Assembly (NCBI RefSeq): GCF_011745365.1
Contig: NW_024468914.1
Location: 2,940,228-3,004,227 of the forward strand
Source of the DNA: Cryphonectria parasitica EP155
Lineage: Eukaryota; Ascomycota; Sordariomycetes; Diaporthales; Cryphonectriaceae
Direction of reading: 5' to 3'
Length of the DNA stretch: 64,000 bases
Positions 1-11,542 of this stretch are shown here, one piece after another. Position 1 is the first letter of the stretch, and each line of letters starts with the position of its first letter. Position numbers and translations under genes: made by a program. Under the pieces are notes generated by a model, which did no database searches, was not told where the DNA came from, and saw only the letters and a program-made list of their open reading frames with translations.

Positions 1-1
1 C

Positions 2-56
2 CTTCCACTTACGCACACAAACTTCTCTAGAGTCTAAGGTTCTTCCACTTACGCAC
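2..56. repeat. 15-bp direct repeat, 40-bp period
   Basis: The string CTTCCACTTACGCAC occurs at 2-16 and again at 42-56, just upstream of the Ecd/SGT1-family gene. Two copies with 25 bp between them could be a duplicated regulatory site or a local duplication. Nothing in the window tells these apart. Confidence 0.5.
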
Positions 57-189
57 TCATTTCTGCTCTTATTTTTCAAATCATTCTCAAGTCAGCTCAG
101 ATAATATCTGGCAAGTGGAATAGGTCTGATGTTCCAAGCTTCCAAGACATCTCACAATATCGAAACCACAACAATCTGATGAGCACAGT

Positions 190-2128
190 ATGGCCGGAAA
201 CGATGTCGTTGAGGACCCGGACGTCATAGGTCAACGCTCTCAGGCCTTTGAACGGGTGCTGCCCGACAATTGTGTGGAGTACATGCTCTTTGTGCTAGAG
301 GCAGATGCACAAGCCAAGAACATCCTGTCGGGCCTCGAGACTGTTAGAAGAGCGGCAATTGAACTGTCAAAAGATCTCACCAGGGGCTATATCTGGCAGC
401 GTGATGGCTTTGGGCTCGAGATGAAAAATGAAGGGGGTATGCTTCCAGCCACGTTCCCCATATGATCTCTTCTGATATACTAATGAAGAGGGAAAATCAG
501 GCCTGCATTATCTCCATGGTATCAGTGACTATGGGGATTCCATAGAAGACGAATGGCTGATCGTCTACATGCTTCGGGAGCTCACAAAACAATTTTCGAA
601 TCTATGGGTGCGAGTCTCTGACAGCGACGGAGAATTCCTATTGGTCGAGGCTGCCAATGTGCTGCCAAAGTGGTTGAACCCGGAAAATGATGCCAATAGA
701 GCCTGGATACATGGCGGCCAACTATGGATTATACCTCTCCAACAGTCGGACTCTGGCGTGCCATCGAAGAAGATGGACCTGTCCCAGGCCTTCAGCACAC
801 TTCAGTCCGCGCCAGACTCTCTTGTTCACTCAACGTTCATCGAAGCAGAAGCATTCTATCGATTAGAGAAATACCCCGGCCAGATTCAGGAATCGGTACA
901 CCATGCTGTCGTCACCATACCAAGACGGCTGGCATATGTGATTCATGAGCTGCCCAAGTCAATTGCACCCGCTATCGAGGCGTTCTATCTCAGAGACCCT
1001 AATTCACTGAAGCCCCTCCTGGTAGCATCTCCCGAACGGCTCACCTTTCCGCCCAATGATCTTGTAGACTCGAGCGTCAAGTTCACAAAAGTCCTGTATG
1101 CGCAACTAAAGTCTCAACATTTCTCGGCACCTCCAGTCTGGCAAGATCTTTTGGCCGCATCTGAGAGGGCGATTGTGTCAGGGGCCGATGAGGAGGATCA
1201 GAAGAAACACGCTCGGCTCGAGCTCGGCATGAAGGTCACCTGCGGATTCGAGATGCTCGCCTTTGGTGCAGCCAAGAGCAACAAGCGGACGGTCAGAGAG
1301 CTTTTTCTCATCCTTGAGGATCTGATCGAAGACGGAGACTCGGTTCTTCCCGCGGATGCTGACCTCAACTCATGGCAAGACGCTGGCCGTGACGATGACG
1401 ATTCCTGGATGGATATCAACTTTGAGGACTTCGAAAAAGAGCTGGATGGAAAGGCTAGCACCTCGAGAGGCGAAGGCTTTACGGATACTAATGCACAAGC
1501 TGATCTTAGGAAGGTCGTCTCACGCTTCGAGGCATTCTTGAACGACGACAAGGCGGGAATCGACGGTGCAGAGCTTGATGAGATGGATGAAGACGACGAT
1601 GAAGATGCCACGGACTCAGACGAGGAGAGCGGTAGCGAAGATCGTGACGTGAGCTTCGACGAGGAAGAATTCGCCCGCATGATGCGTGAGATGATGGGTC
1701 TGCCGGCAGGGAGTTCGCCGGCACCGAGCAAGGCAAAGGGGAAAATGCCAGCCTCAACATCAACAAACGACCTAGAAGAGGACAGTGAAGACGAGGAGAT
1801 CAGGAAGTTGTCGGAACAGATGGCGGCAGAACTGAACGATCACGGAGCTTTAGACTTGGATCCGACGCCCAAGAAACTCAAGGCTCTCAAGGACAAGGGC
1901 AAGGGCAAAGAGAAGGCTGCAACGACAACCACGGAGGAGATTGCTGATGCCCAAGATATCGATGATGACGAAAGTGGAGACGAGGAAGTGGACATCGACT
2001 ATAACCTCGCTAAGAATCTGCTCGAAAGCTTCAAAGGCCAAGCAGGCCTGGTCGGCCCGGTTGGTACGATGCTGGCGGATATGGGAATTCGTCTACCGCG
2101 GGATGAAGACGACGATGAAAATGAATAA
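190..2128 (+). CDS. Ecdysoneless/SGT1-family (Ecd) protein
   Basis: Two exons, 190-436 and 501-2128, give 624 residues. The intron has a GTATGC donor, a CTAAT branch site and a CAG acceptor, and the join restores the reading ...NEGGLHYLHGISDYGDSIEDEW. That reading and the downstream block (LLVEAANVLPKWLNPENDANR, then IHGGQLWIIPL) are the conserved N-terminal core of the Ecd family (human ECD, once called SGT1). This is not the co-chaperone Sgt1. The C-terminal half is very acidic, with long D/E runs around residues 270-420 and 555-624, as in other members. Family proteins are linked to pre-mRNA splicing, R2TP/Hsp90 assembly and transcription; the exact role in moulds is not established. The first ATG after in-frame stops was chosen as start. 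No neighbour suggests a pathway. Confidence 0.88.
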
Positions 2129-2569
2129 GATATCCCCTGATCCAGACCCATATGAAGATAACAACGTATGAGTCTCTGACTGCTTCAATTACGCATCCGT
2201 GATATGTGACACTCGGCCCAAAGGTCGTCTCTCCTTGCTTCGGTATCTAACACTTTACATTGCCTACCCAACTTCATAGCTTCCTTGCGATTGTACTGCT
2301 AGCCTGAGCTTTGCTCACAACATCCGCTCGCCCAGTTCAGCACCGTTCAGCACCATTTATCATGTACAGCTTACGGTCAGATGAGCACTGGAGGAAACAA
2401 GCGAAAACATAAAGAATTGGCAAGGCTCCTGCTGCACAGATCATGAATAAAGGGAGTTTGTGCGAATTTCAACTAGTCTATTGATTTAGATGACATGCTT
2501 GATCTCAAACTGGTACTAAAAGAGCAAATACATCGGCATGACCTGCCGTTCATACAGTTTTCTTGTTGA
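2129..2569. other. Convergent intergenic, no gene seen
   Basis: The 3' flanks of the Ecd-family gene and the convergent APH-like gene meet here. I see AT-rich tails and no ORF of note. It contains a short tandem CAGCACCGTT/CAGCACCATT duplication near 2338-2357. Confidence 0.6.
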
Positions 2570-4417
2570 TCATGTTTCATGAAGCAGCCCTCCAACTAGG
2601 CCATCCGTCTTGGGCCTCTTTGCTGGCGACATCTCACTAGTCGGTCTCCCATGGCTTCTCTTGGAATATTCCTTTATGCTCTCTAGCCGAGCCAGCACCG
2701 TGTTCAATTTCTTCCTCGCCGCAAATTCCCTGCTCGTGCTATCACTTCGTGGCCGGTAGAATTCTCTCACCACAGCTACCGTAGCATGAAAGCACTGGTA
2801 CAACAGCAGACGAACATGAGCCTCCTCTTGACATTCAACTAGGTTCCCATACAGGAGGCGAACGGCAAAGTCCTCGTCGCAATCGGACTCGTATTCTGAC
2901 TGCCTTCTTGGCCGGCCGCTGAAGCCGCGTAGAAAGTCCTTGGAGGGCCTCTCGGTGAAGACCATGGCCATCAGCGGGTCGCCAAAGATGCAGTTGCTCC
3001 AGTCGCGCAGCCCCGTCACTCGTATGCCTGCAGCATGATCTCGATCCGGGGGCCCTCTATCTTTGCTGCCGTGATCCGGGTCATCCCAGCTCTCAAGCGG
3101 GCGTTGCAATGCTAGTAGTTCCTGCTTTGTTCTCGTGACGTTCCCAGAGATGGTGACCCTCTCGGCCTCGATGTTCCAGTCGTGAGCAGCGTCGAGAACG
3201 ACCAGTCTTGGTGTTTTGACTGCGTCTAAGCAATGGCCGAGTCGTTGGAAATGCCGTCGTATTGCGTAATAAGGGACCGTCACGGCCATATCTTCAGCAT
3301 CTCGCAGTACCCCCTCAAGCATGACGTGGAACGCCGGGGCCCAGTTGCCCACCCCTCTGGAGGCTTCTGCGCCCATCTTTGCTCGACCTGGAGTCCCAGG
3401 TGTCGAACCGAGTACTGGAACCGCCGGACCGAACCTCCCTGAAGGTGCTTGCAGGAGTGAGATCCGACGCAATAGTCTCCCGGTCTGGAAGTCAATGTGT
3501 CTTCGTTCTGGGATGGTCAAACGTTCGGGTAAGGTTGAGAGTGACAGGCCCTGAAGACGCGCGAATATAGCCGACCCCAAATCTTTTAGTGATTGCGTAT
3601 GGTCGATATCAGTAGGAAGGAAATTCAACAAGTCGACATCCTGCAAGAATTCGCTGTTGGTATTTTGACCTTTGAGGAGACCCAGCGCCTTGCCCGAAGC
3701 CAAACATTCATCACCACTTTGCTCCAAGTGTTCTTTCCTCATCTGCGCCGAGCCGCCAGAGAGAAGCACACTTCTGATCCATTTGATGATGACGGCCTCT
3801 GACTTGACGGTCCATCGCTCTGACCGGAGCAGCCTCACCATGGAAGGCGGAGCCAGAACCAGCACCAACATATCGTGCATTCTCGAAGCAGCATCGCCTG
3901 TTAAATGGGATCTTATGGGTTCACGTGTTCCGTGTTGATGTGGGGACTCAGGTAGACGTGCAATGCGCAATGCATCCAACCTGAAATGAGGCCAGACTGC
4001 GTTTAATAACGCCTGCACGGAAGCCATGTCCAAGACCGACCCGGCACCCGTAGTCTTGGATACCGGCGTATGTAAGCTGGCTCGCCCTATCGCGGGCTCG
4101 ATTCCGCTACTGTCACCCACAGCGGCTTCAGAGGAAAGGCTGGTATGTCGGACCGGCGGTGCTTGAGGAACCGAGCTTGTGTAGCAGTGTTGTGTGAGAC
4201 CTGGAGGACGCGCGAGGTCGCCGCTGGCGAATAGCTGGCGGCATTCGCCGGCTAACGGCGCTCCTAACGGACCAACCTTCGAATCACTCGACTGGGCGCT
4301 CGTTACAGGTGAGACACAGAAAGTCAAAGGACAAGGCGAGCGAGGAGAGACAGGGAGGAGGGTCGGTGATGTTCGCGTTGAGCCTCCGCCAGCTTCCCAG
4401 ATTTGTAGCCCAGGCAT
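2570..4417 (-). CDS. Hypothetical protein with divergent aminoglycoside-phosphotransferase (APH)-like fold
   Basis: A single uninterrupted frame. The first true ATG is at 4417 (MPGLQIWEAGG), giving 615 residues; the frame stays open upstream to 4498 but begins there with GTG. A second possible start, MASVQALLNAVW, lies about 125 residues inside. The C-terminal part carries RVTGLRDWSNCIFGDPLMA, which matches the metal-loop region of fungal and bacterial APH kinases (usual form: IDFE...GDPLME). About 65 residues before it, LVVLDAAHDWNI sits where the catalytic loop (WDLWDGNIFV type) is expected. The D and N are kept but spacing and flanks differ, so activity is uncertain. The N-terminal 130 residues are Ser/Pro-rich and look disordered, and the tail has a basic KRPKTD stretch. 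Substrate unknown. The fold call is by motif only and could be wrong. Confidence 0.6.
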   Translation of the reverse strand: MPGLQIWEAGGGSTRTSPTLLPVSPRSPCPLTFCVSPVTSAQSSDSKVGPLGAPLAGECRQLFASGDLARPPGLTQHCYTSSVPQAPPVRHTSLSSEAAVGDSSGIEPAIGRASLHTPVSKTTGAGSVLDMASVQALLNAVWPHFRLDALRIARLPESPHQHGTREPIRSHLTGDAASRMHDMLVLVLAPPSMVRLLRSERWTVKSEAVIIKWIRSVLLSGGSAQMRKEHLEQSGDECLASGKALGLLKGQNTNSEFLQDVDLLNFLPTDIDHTQSLKDLGSAIFARLQGLSLSTLPERLTIPERRHIDFQTGRLLRRISLLQAPSGRFGPAVPVLGSTPGTPGRAKMGAEASRGVGNWAPAFHVMLEGVLRDAEDMAVTVPYYAIRRHFQRLGHCLDAVKTPRLVVLDAAHDWNIEAERVTISGNVTRTKQELLALQRPLESWDDPDHGSKDRGPPDRDHAAGIRVTGLRDWSNCIFGDPLMAMVFTERPSKDFLRGFSGRPRRQSEYESDCDEDFAVRLLYGNLVECQEEAHVRLLLYQCFHATVAVVREFYRPRSDSTSREFAARKKLNTVLARLESIKEYSKRSHGRPTSEMSPAKRPKTDGLVGGLLHET

Positions 4418-6637
4418 GGCAGACGTGTTTATGTATGCGTTGCTGCTCCACTTTGTTCTCTTGATGGCCGCGACAACACTGTCACTGTGGTCGATCACGC
4501 CCCCGAATTGACAAAACTGTCTTTCTCTCTATTGATGCATCTCGCATAGTAAGCTAGAGATATATACAATAGACAGGTGTTTCGGGTCACATCTAGTTGG
4601 TAGATGAAAACGAGAAAGGGGCCGCGATCTGTTCTAGTTTGGATGAGAGTGGCTTACGGTCACTGGATAGCCGAGTCTATGGAGAATGTGAGAATAGGAC
4701 TGCCGAAACAGAGGGCATAATGATAAGAGACTTTAGAAGCAGACTTACATTGCAAGCAGAGTCAGAAGGCCTGCTTGGTGTGACGTCTAAGGTACGGTGA
4801 GACTGTCCCGACCTATGTTGTTCCGGGTGGGATGGCTGTGTATCGCGGACCAGGATGGCGGACGGAGCCTTTGTAGGACAGTTCTACTAGTTCCTGAACT
4901 TGAGACCGAAGAGTTTTCTGAAGATATTGGAGCTGGCAGCCAGACTCAGGCTCAATATATGAGATTCCCGGGAATAGAGCCTTTGACATGATTATTATGG
5001 AGAGAGAGAGGGGGGGGGGGCAGCAAGCTGAGGCATCACATCGATATTCTTAGTCCGCTGACATATGACGCGTTTCCTCAAGCGAAAGGAAGATTTCGAC
5101 CGGAGAAAGGCCGCTCGTGTAGGCCCGCCTTTGAAGGGCTGAGTTATTTCACGAGATGATGAAGACTTGGGTCCCCTTGAAATGTCAAAAGCAACACTCA
5201 AGCGTGTTTGGGTCAGGGAAGACTACCACACAAAAGTGGTACTTTGTCACCGTTGTCTGTAAGTTCGATTTCTCGGAAGATGGAATCGGGGGTCAAGGCG
5301 AAGCGTGGATTCTGACGAGTTATGATGCGTGCGTTGAGCTCAGCCAACAGTCGGCGACCGTCTTCTGCTAGGCTGTCGTCGTCGTATGCATCTTTGGAGA
5401 GTGTGTCGCCGAATTCCCTTACTATGCCAAGTCCGATGCTTTTGGGCAAGAATTGCTGCGTGGACAATGTGTCCTCGGCTTCCTGCAACACAGAAGTTGA
5501 TGCACCAAAGGGAGAACACGAGTGGATTCTGATGGAAATCTGAATTTACCCGCTTACACCTAATCGGCCGCCTTGGTTGCACCTGGATGCTGGGAAGCGA
5601 CCTCGTATTGAGTAGGGCAATGGACCTCTCCCGGCTAAAGGACCTAGTCCAGCCTCTGCGAGCGAGGTGATAGATGTACGAGTGTCGACTTGGGTTTTAG
5701 AGAGGGAGAGAGCGGTGTGTTCAGAATCTCAGTCCACGTCGTCTGAATACACTGATCCTTGATCATCGAGTCCACATGGCACGCGATGGTGCTCCGAAGG
5801 GCCAAGCGGAATATTCGGTAGCACCAGACAAGGCGGAGGAGCACGGCAGATTGCAGCCGTGGAGCTCGTCGATCTCACGTGACTCATATTCATCGCCTCG
5901 TCGCCTTGCTTCTATCTTAAGTTCGTAAGCAATACGGAAGAGACAAGCGAGTCGATCAGTCGGAGCTGGTGGAAGACAAGTCAGATAATAGAGGCTTTGC
6001 GGCCTCCTTGTGGTTCCAAGTACAGACCAGATCCGAGTAGCGTTGTGATTGGGTCGCAGCAACGGCGCAAGCGAGCCTGCCTTTCTTCCATTTCCCATAA
6101 TATAATTCTCAGCAATTGGTGGCTGATGCGAAGATTGTCAAGGCCATCTCAACGTACGTTATCAGCCACACGGTCCGCCACACATCTCAGTTGCCTGTCT
6201 TTCGGGGAAAATTTTCTTCTCATGCGTCTTTCTGTGTCGCACGCGTATTCGTCATGGCTGGAAAGGAAGCACCAAAAGCTTCCATTGGCTGTGATTTGGT
6301 CATCTCGACGCCAAAGCGTGCGGGAAGTCCCCTAAAAGTGGCCGTCCTCGGTGTCTCTCGTCAATTTTGTCGCGAAATGGCCTAGTGTGACGCCTTTAAA
6401 ACCGCTCCCAGAAAGAATGCCAGGCCTCTGTCAAAGTGCTACTTGATTCCAAATCTTCACTTGAGCATACGCTTGCTTGCATACTCAGGCAGGAACTGCT
6501 GAGGGCCGACATGGTGAACAGCAATGGAAAACCAATGTGCGTCAGTCGTCAGTCGTCCGTGCACCGAAGGATTTGACTGCTGCAAATTCTCTCTTCCCCC
6601 TCTTTTTTGTCGACGGGTATGGCAACCCTTGCGCTAT
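4418..6637. other. 2.2-kb gene-poor interval with a coding-like fragment
   Basis: No complete gene could be built. On the minus strand two open stretches have protein-like composition: 5213-5478 (after a TGTTGCAG acceptor-like site; contains REFGDTLSKDAY and EDGRRLLAELNARI) and about 4995-5185 (contains SREITQPFKGGPTRAAF). They could be exons of a small hypothetical gene or a decayed remnant, but no upstream exon with a start codon is convincing. The rest has scattered stops in all frames. A GA/G-rich tract lies at 5000-5020. Confidence 0.4.
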
Positions 6638-7925
6638 TCATGGCTCGGCGACCACTTTCTCTTCAGTCTTGGTTGCAGATTTGCTGCCGTTTCTCCCAGC
6701 ATCGCCGTTCGTGTCCTTGATGCCAGAGTCGTTGGCCTGTTTATAGAGTTCCGTCAAGTTGTATCTCTTCAGCACATCCCAGTCGCCGGGGACGACACTG
6801 ATCCCGCAGACCGTCTACGTTGTCATTTGTCAACAAAAAGCGCTTAGTTTGGCAGTCGGTTCAAGACACTCACCTGATAGATATCCAATAATATGACCTT
6901 GTGTGGAGCTCCGAGGTTGACCTTGTGTTGTGGATCAACCATGTTGGCAATCTGTTTGATGACATCGTCCCTCTTCAGAGTGTTGTGGTTGCGGATTGAA
7001 GGACGGATGGCGAACTAGGAGAGGTTACCGTCAGAAGATGTGGAAGGATAGTTGCGAATCTGGTTCCTACCGTAGCTGGCTGCGTCTCTCCATCTGCGTT
7101 CTCGACCTCCCCTGTTTGGCCGTCCTTCTCAGCAGCACCGGGGCCCGTGCTTGTTTCTTTCGGCTTGAGCTTGAAGTGGCTAGCAAGAGCCTTTCTAGCG
7201 CCCTCCTCGAGCCCACTCTCGGTAGCCTTTGTGATGATGGTCACAGGTGTCAGCCGGTTCAAATATCGGGCTCGAGCGCTCCCGTGGCCGACAGTGAGGG
7301 CATCCTGGCATATGCGCCGCGAGAATTCAACTGGTTCGATTGGTGCCTTGCATCGCATGAACAGTAGACACTCCTGGTTGATACGAACTTCAGTGAAGAC
7401 TCGATCTGAAGCACTTTTGCTCTTGTCTTTCAAGGAGCCGACCTCTTTCTGAATGATGGATTCAATGTCTCCCTCGTCCTCGTCATCGCCATCGACAGGC
7501 CCTTGCTCGGTCTTGATTCCATACATCTTCTCCGCGTACTGTGAAAGGTCAATCCTTGCTCTGCCTTTTGCATGGTGACTTAGACGAACCTCATCAAAAA
7601 GGACCTCCATCTCTCTAGCAGCCTTGCCCTTCATGTGCAGGGGGCAGGTCACCCAGATGCCCATCTCGCCAGGCTCAATGGTGTGGGCCTTTGGTCTTTC
7701 CGACCCATCACTCTTCGGAACCTTCCATTTGCCACTGTTTCCCTTCTGTAGCATTGATTAGCTTTGGTTGTTTCACTGATTGGGTGGCATATGCCTGGGG
7801 GGACGGTGCGTTAATCAATGATCCCGCTCCACCACCTTTCCTTTGGGCCGTCCTACCTTCTTCTTTCTGAATGAGCCATCGCCCTCTGTGCCATGAGCGG
7901 CTTTGCGTTTGCCCAAGTCAGCCAT
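6638..7925 (-). CDS. TAN1: tRNA cytidine N4-acetylation adaptor, THUMP domain (Tan1/THUMPD1)
   Basis: Four exons in transcript order: 7925-7857, 7745-7071, 7014-6874 and 6814-6638, giving 353 residues. The N-terminus is the basic family signature: KRKAAHG, then KKKKGNSGKW spanning the first junction, which fixes that intron. The THUMP domain covers roughly residues 150-290 and ends with FAIRPSIRNHNTLKR, HKVNLGAPHKVILLDIY and GISVVPGDWDVLKRYNLTELY. These are the hallmark Tan1 blocks, and they are restored only by splicing the last two introns. Tan1 binds tRNA and is needed by the acetyltransferase Kre33/NAT10 to make N4-acetylcytidine at position 12 of tRNA-Ser and tRNA-Leu. An acidic insertion (DGDDEDEGD) precedes the domain. 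The short last exon ends in a low-complexity tail. Confidence 0.93.
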
Positions 7926-8688
7926 TGTTATTTTTTTGTGCTGAACCCTGATGTTCTGGTGGCGTTGTGAAAGCTCCGTGTGAGAGGAAGGAAGGTGCAA
8001 GAGTGAAGGTCATGCATGCGCCTTACAGTAGTTTTTGACCGTCAATCCCTGTAATCCACGATAGGCCGTCACGTGGGACCCCCGGTCTCAACACCCATTC
8101 ACGAGGGAAGGAAAGCGCCGAAACCATCGTAAATGAAAGTCGAAGAAGAAGGAAGGGGCTCAAAAAAAAAAAAAAAAGGGAGGGAGGGGGGACAAAAGAA
8201 GAATATAGTAAGCAGAGCTTTGGCTCCAATGGAGGTGTTTTCTCTCTCTTTGTTGCTTTTCCCTTCTCTCCTTCTCTCTCTTCCTTGTTTTTGGAAATTT
8301 TCAGGCCACATGACATACTTGAGCACTTAGATACGTAATTGTCTTTAAATTCCTCAAAAGAGGAGATGTGCTTAATGTGATGGTAGTCTGCACGGGAATT
8401 ATTATGCCCTTTGTGAATTCCTCAATTTCACGTTGCAAATCTTCTCAGGCATTTCTTAGGCATAAATGATGTCTGCTGACTTCAACACTACAACGAGAAT
8501 ACTGAACGAGACCAGTGCACGCCCGGATATTTATCCATATACACATCTTGGAGCCGTTCTTAATGCATATGGTGTAACTTTTCTTGGCGAAAATGAATGG
8601 ACGCAGAAGACGAGCACATTCGTTTTCCGACGAAGCAAACACATCCGGGCAAAGTGGAGGTGACACACCATCGCACATGCTTTCCTCC
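7926..8688. other. Promoter of TAN1 and 3' flank of the decarboxylase gene
   Basis: Contains a run of about 15 A residues (8164-8178) followed by G/A-rich DNA, and a CT-rich block at 8238-8285. ORFs across it are low-complexity Lys/Glu or Ser/Leu reads and are not credible genes. Confidence 0.5.
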
Positions 8689-10568
8689 TCACTCGGCTGC
8701 CTTCGAATTATTCTTCACAGCCGCTTCAGTAATCAGTCTCAAAGGCCCGGGCGCGTCCATCTTCGGCATATATAGCTCGACAAACTGCAAGCCGGCCGCC
8801 TCTTGGAAGCTCTTGTCACCCAGCAACGCCTCTAATTCCGCCTTCGTCCTCGCCACAAAGGTCCTCGTCTCTCCCTCGTGTGCACCAAACGCGGCCGGCA
8901 GGTCCTTGAACCTCCATGTCGCAATATCGTTGTACGCCTCATCCGCACCGTGGATAAACCTCTCGATTGTGTATCCCTCATTGCAGATCACAAACAGGGT
9001 GACCCGGAGCTGATGGCGGATGATGGTACTCACCTCCTGCGCCGTGAGCTGGAACGACCCGTCCCCCACAAAAAGAATTGTTCTCCTCTCGTCACCCGTG
9101 TCCCTCGTCGCAAGCGCCGCACCCTGGCACGCGCCTACCGACCACCCTATTGAGCCCCAGAGGTTCTGGTTTAGTGCGGTCACGCCCTGGGGAAATTTAG
9201 TTTCCCAGATCCCAAAATTTGCGGTGCCTGTCTCGGTGACGACGATGTCATTCTCTCGGAGATAGCCGCTGATACGAGGCCAGAGCCAGGACTGGGTGAT
9301 GGTCTGGGAGCCGTCGTTGTCGTTGGCAGATGGACCGTTGTCCACAGGAGATAGAGGACGGATGGAGAGTTGCGACGTTACGATGCGATCGGTGATCTTT
9401 CGCAAGACGCCGCGCATGGCGACGCCGGGATATTCGGAATAGCGGACGGTGCAGTGTGTGCTGTGCAGATCGATCGTGTTGAGCTGAGAGAGGCGGTAGC
9501 TGAAACCTGCTGTGTTGAAGTCGCTCTGCAATTTTTTTTTTGTTTTAGTTATTGCGCTGGAAAAGCAAGTGAGGTTCCAAACCTAATGATCGTTAATCTT
9601 ACCTTAAGAGCGCCGATGGACAGCACAAGGTCTGCACCCTCCACGGCCTTTGCCACACTGGGGTGCGAAGCATTACCCGCATATACACCTCCATAGTTGG
9701 GAGCCTGCTCATTCACGGCGCCCTTGCCCATGGGCGCAACAAAAGTCGGGAGATTGGTCTTCTTAAGCAGGCTGTTAACCTCATCCAAGCAACGGTGACG
9801 GATGGCGCAGGCGTCGACCAGCAAGACCGGGTTCTTGGCTGCATAGAGATACTTGAGGATCACGTCCACTACATAGTCCTCCTTCTCCGGGTCATTCGCT
9901 GACTCTGACATATCAAGAGGTGTCTTCAGCCTCGCCCCTTCGATCTTCTCGGAGGCCATGTCTGAAGGCAGCATGATGTACACGGGTCTGCTGCGGATCC
10001 AGCATTCACGGATGGCGTGGTCGATCTCGTCCGCAATCTCGTTGGGCCTGTTAAGCTTTGCGACATAGCATGATATCTGAGCCGACATGTTCTTGAAGAC
10101 GTTAAAGTCTCCGTTGCCCAGGGTATGGTGGAGCAAGAGGCCATTTCTTTCGGATGTAGTGGACGGACACCCCACGATATGAATCAAGGGCACTTGCTCA
10201 GCGTACGCTCCGGCGATGCCGTTGAGAGCGCTGAGTTCTCCAACGCCAAACGTAGTGACCAGGGCAGAGATACCCTTCACGCGGGCGTAGCCGTCCGCGG
10301 CATATGCTTGAAATTTGTCAGTAATGACAGGCTGTGAGAGAACAAAAGGTATCTATCTGATGAACCCGTACTGACCAGCATTGAGCTCATTCACGTTGCC
10401 AACCCACCTGAGACCGGCCTTTCTGACATAGTCGAGGGACACCAAATTGTAGTCTCCAGGCAAGCCGTGGACAGATCTAATGCCAACCTCGTAAAGTCTC
10501 CTGAAGAGATACTCGGAAACATCGACGGGCTGCTCGAGCTTCTCAAGCCTGTAGTCGGTAGAGCCCAT
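8689..10568 (-). CDS. Pyruvate decarboxylase, TPP-dependent
   Basis: Three exons (10568-10376, 10306-9603, 9525-8689) give 577 residues, the usual PDC length. The first junction restores [13 protein letters not shown], whose Glu (residue 61) activates the thiamine-diphosphate cofactor. The N-terminal domain has GLPGDYNL, and the second block has [17 protein letters not shown] and HHTLGNGD (paired active-site His). The C-terminal cofactor motif begins [11 protein letters not shown] at about residue 453 and ends CNEGYTIE; yeast enzymes read NNDGYTIE, so the first Asn is replaced by Cys while the metal-binding Asn is kept. The enzyme decarboxylates pyruvate to acetaldehyde in the cytosol for fermentation or acetate production. 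Indole-pyruvate or other 2-oxo-acid decarboxylase activity cannot be excluded from sequence. It depends on the cofactor pathway served by THI4 at 54 kb, but the two are not clustered. Confidence 0.93.
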
Positions 10569-11542
10569 CGTGGCTATGAGAATGAGTTCTCGTGTTGAAG
10601 TAACAGACACACAGCGAAACGAGCAGCTGTAGTACGCAACAACGACAATGATAAGGACCACAGACAGTACCTAGAGCGCAAACTACAGGTACCAACCCAG
10701 TTGACCGTTAACGTTTAGCGTGGAGTTCGAATATGGGCCGTTTCCTGTAACTTTAAATGACTCCATCCACGCAAACAGGACAAAGGATAAGGTCTCACTT
10801 GAGCACCCTTATATACCGAATCCGTGAGTGACCTCACTGAGGAAGAAAACTGGGCCATGGCGAGATATCGGTTAGAAGCGGCGACTAGGTGAGGCCGTTT
10901 TGGCGGTAGTATTCCAGATATTGGACCCAACACCGGTGATAGCATGCATGTCAGACCACATGAAGCAGGCAAGCTTCGGAGGGAGAAGACCAAACACTTG
11001 GACGACTCTCCTCCAGCGGGGTAATCATCCCTCGCCGCGTCAGGTTTTGACACAGCTGATAATGCCGAGCGCGATCAGATAGTCGCGAGGTCGGCCGATG
11101 TGGAAAATAGGAGAGAGAGTTTGCAATCAATGATCTAAGTCACGAGCCTGGTGGGTTCAGACTCCCGCATGCTGGGGAAGAAAAGAAGGGGGAAAAAGAA
11201 AAGGAAAGAAAAAGAGACCCAGTTTTTTTCGGCAACACATCCGGGTTTCAACAGCCTTGTCTATCAAGCCCATCTCTGTGGACGATCAATCAAGGCGGCT
11301 AACTGCAGCCAGTCTCTTCATCACCCAAGTTGGTCGGGATTGCCAGCCGCTGGAGTTCTTTTGCTTCAATGAGTGGGGTTAATTCTTCCACATAGGCTGT
11401 AGATATCTCTAAATGAGCAATGATGCTTTTCTCCATGTACCGTATCCTTCTTACAAACGCCTTGAAAATGCTGTCGATCGTCGACTTGTCACTGGAGATT
11501 GCTCATGCGTCGTTTCCGAGTTGCCTGAGATGTTGTGCGGCT
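10569..11542. other. Intergenic upstream of the decarboxylase gene
   Basis: No gene seen. It holds the decarboxylase promoter and the 3' flank of ERV1. A purine-rich AAAGAAAAGGAAAG block lies at 11175-11215. Frames are broken throughout. Confidence 0.5.

Noticed and set aside
1198..1731. 177-codon minus-strand ORF rich in Ser
   Set aside because: It is the antisense shadow of the Asp/Glu-rich tail of the Ecd-family gene (GAC/GAG/GAT read in reverse as Ser codons).
4418..4498. N-terminal extension of the APH-like protein
   Set aside because: The frame is open but begins with GTG, with no ATG before 4417.
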